Source: Actinomycetes bacterium
Lineage (GTDB): Bacteria; Actinomycetota; Actinomycetes; Propionibacteriales; Propionibacteriaceae
NCBI GenBank assembly: GCA_023387135.1
Contig: JAEWIK010000329.1
Coordinates: 1 to 5,783 of the forward strand
Direction of reading: 5' to 3'
DNA: 5,783 nucleotides
Shown one piece after another: positions 5,650 through 5,783 of this stretch. The position numbers were made by a program, and so were the translations under genes. Numbering within the stretch: the stretch's first letter is position 1; each line of letters opens with the position of its first letter. The notes below the pieces were generated by a model, which did not search any database, had not been told where the DNA came from, and was given only the letters and a program-made list of their open reading frames with translations.

Positions 5650-5783
5650 CACTGCTCGAGCGGACGCTTCAGGTAGGCGACGAGGTTCTGCGCATTGGGG
5701 CCGGGAACGACCTGGACGAGTTCCCACCCGTCGGCGCCCCAGGTGTCGAGGATCTGCTTGGTGGCGTGGATCAGGACGGGGAC
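5649..5783 (-). CDS. DUF4177-like small conserved protein, 5'-truncated at right edge
   Basis: Only the last 44 codons and the TGA stop (5651-5649) are in the window; the frame is open to the right edge. The visible part has LIHATKQILDTWGADGWELV, then QVVPGPNAQNLVAYLKRPLEQ. The pattern of a helix ending in WGADGWELV followed by a strand and YLKRP is typical of short (about 50-60 residue) DUF4177 proteins of actinomycetes, so probably only some ten residues are missing. Its function is unknown. It sits directly before the Rid gene with a one-base TGATG overlap, as the homologous pair Rv3678A-Rv3678c does in M. tuberculosis by my recollection. It is absent from simple ORF calls because it lacks a start in the window. 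Confidence 0.8.
   Translation of the reverse strand, partial: VPVLIHATKQILDTWGADGWELVQVVPGPNAQNLVAYLKRPLEQ

Noticed and set aside
1..5783. CRISPR arrays, tRNA/rRNA genes, transposases, toxin-antitoxin or phage genes
   Set aside because: I looked on both strands and saw no repeat-spacer pattern, no tRNA-like fold and no such protein; nearly all of the window is covered by the seven genes described.

Overview
The window comes from a high-GC, gene-dense bacterium, most likely an actinomycete (Actinomycetota; a Propionibacteriales-like lineage is possible, but I cannot fix it). The evidence is codon usage strongly biased to G/C in third positions, GTG and TTG starts, translationally coupled genes, a CUT1-type sugar ABC operon with a divergent ROK repressor, and a gene order that matches, from memory, the Mycobacterium tuberculosis Rv3678A-Rv3672c neighbourhood.

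Left part (1-3204): a carbohydrate-uptake locus. On the minus strand are a lipoprotein solute-binding protein (614-1912) and the start of an inner-membrane permease (1-614, running off the left edge just before its expected EAA loop). The two reading frames overlap by one base. Divergently, on the plus strand, is a ROK-family winged-helix repressor (2065-3204). The 152-base gap between them holds a near-perfect AT-rich dyad (1960-1986) placed between the likely -35 and -10 boxes of the transporter promoter. The simplest reading is that the repressor controls the transporter, and probably itself, through this one site. The repressor keeps some of the family's sugar- and zinc-site residues but has lost or replaced others, so its ligand may not be the usual hexose.

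Right part (3251-5783): a tightly packed minus-strand operon, read from right to left. It contains a DUF4177-like protein (5'-truncated by the window edge), a Rid-family protein, endonuclease III (nth), an extracytoplasmic thioredoxin-like lipoprotein (TlpA type), and a NUDIX hydrolase of the CoA-pyrophosphatase type. All four junctions overlap (1, 29, 4 and 4 bases), so these genes are probably translated in a coupled way from a promoter to the right of the window. They look like housekeeping and stress-maintenance functions: metabolite damage control, DNA base-excision repair, envelope redox, and nucleotide/CoA clean-up.

The two blocks converge at 3205-3250, where a GC-rich stem-loop directly follows the ROK stop codon and could end transcription from both sides. 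I found no RNA genes, CRISPR arrays, insertion sequences, phage genes or origins. Nothing here amounts to a clearly undescribed system. The most interesting points are the operator, the altered ROK ligand/zinc site, and the trimmed version of a conserved actinobacterial gene neighbourhood.
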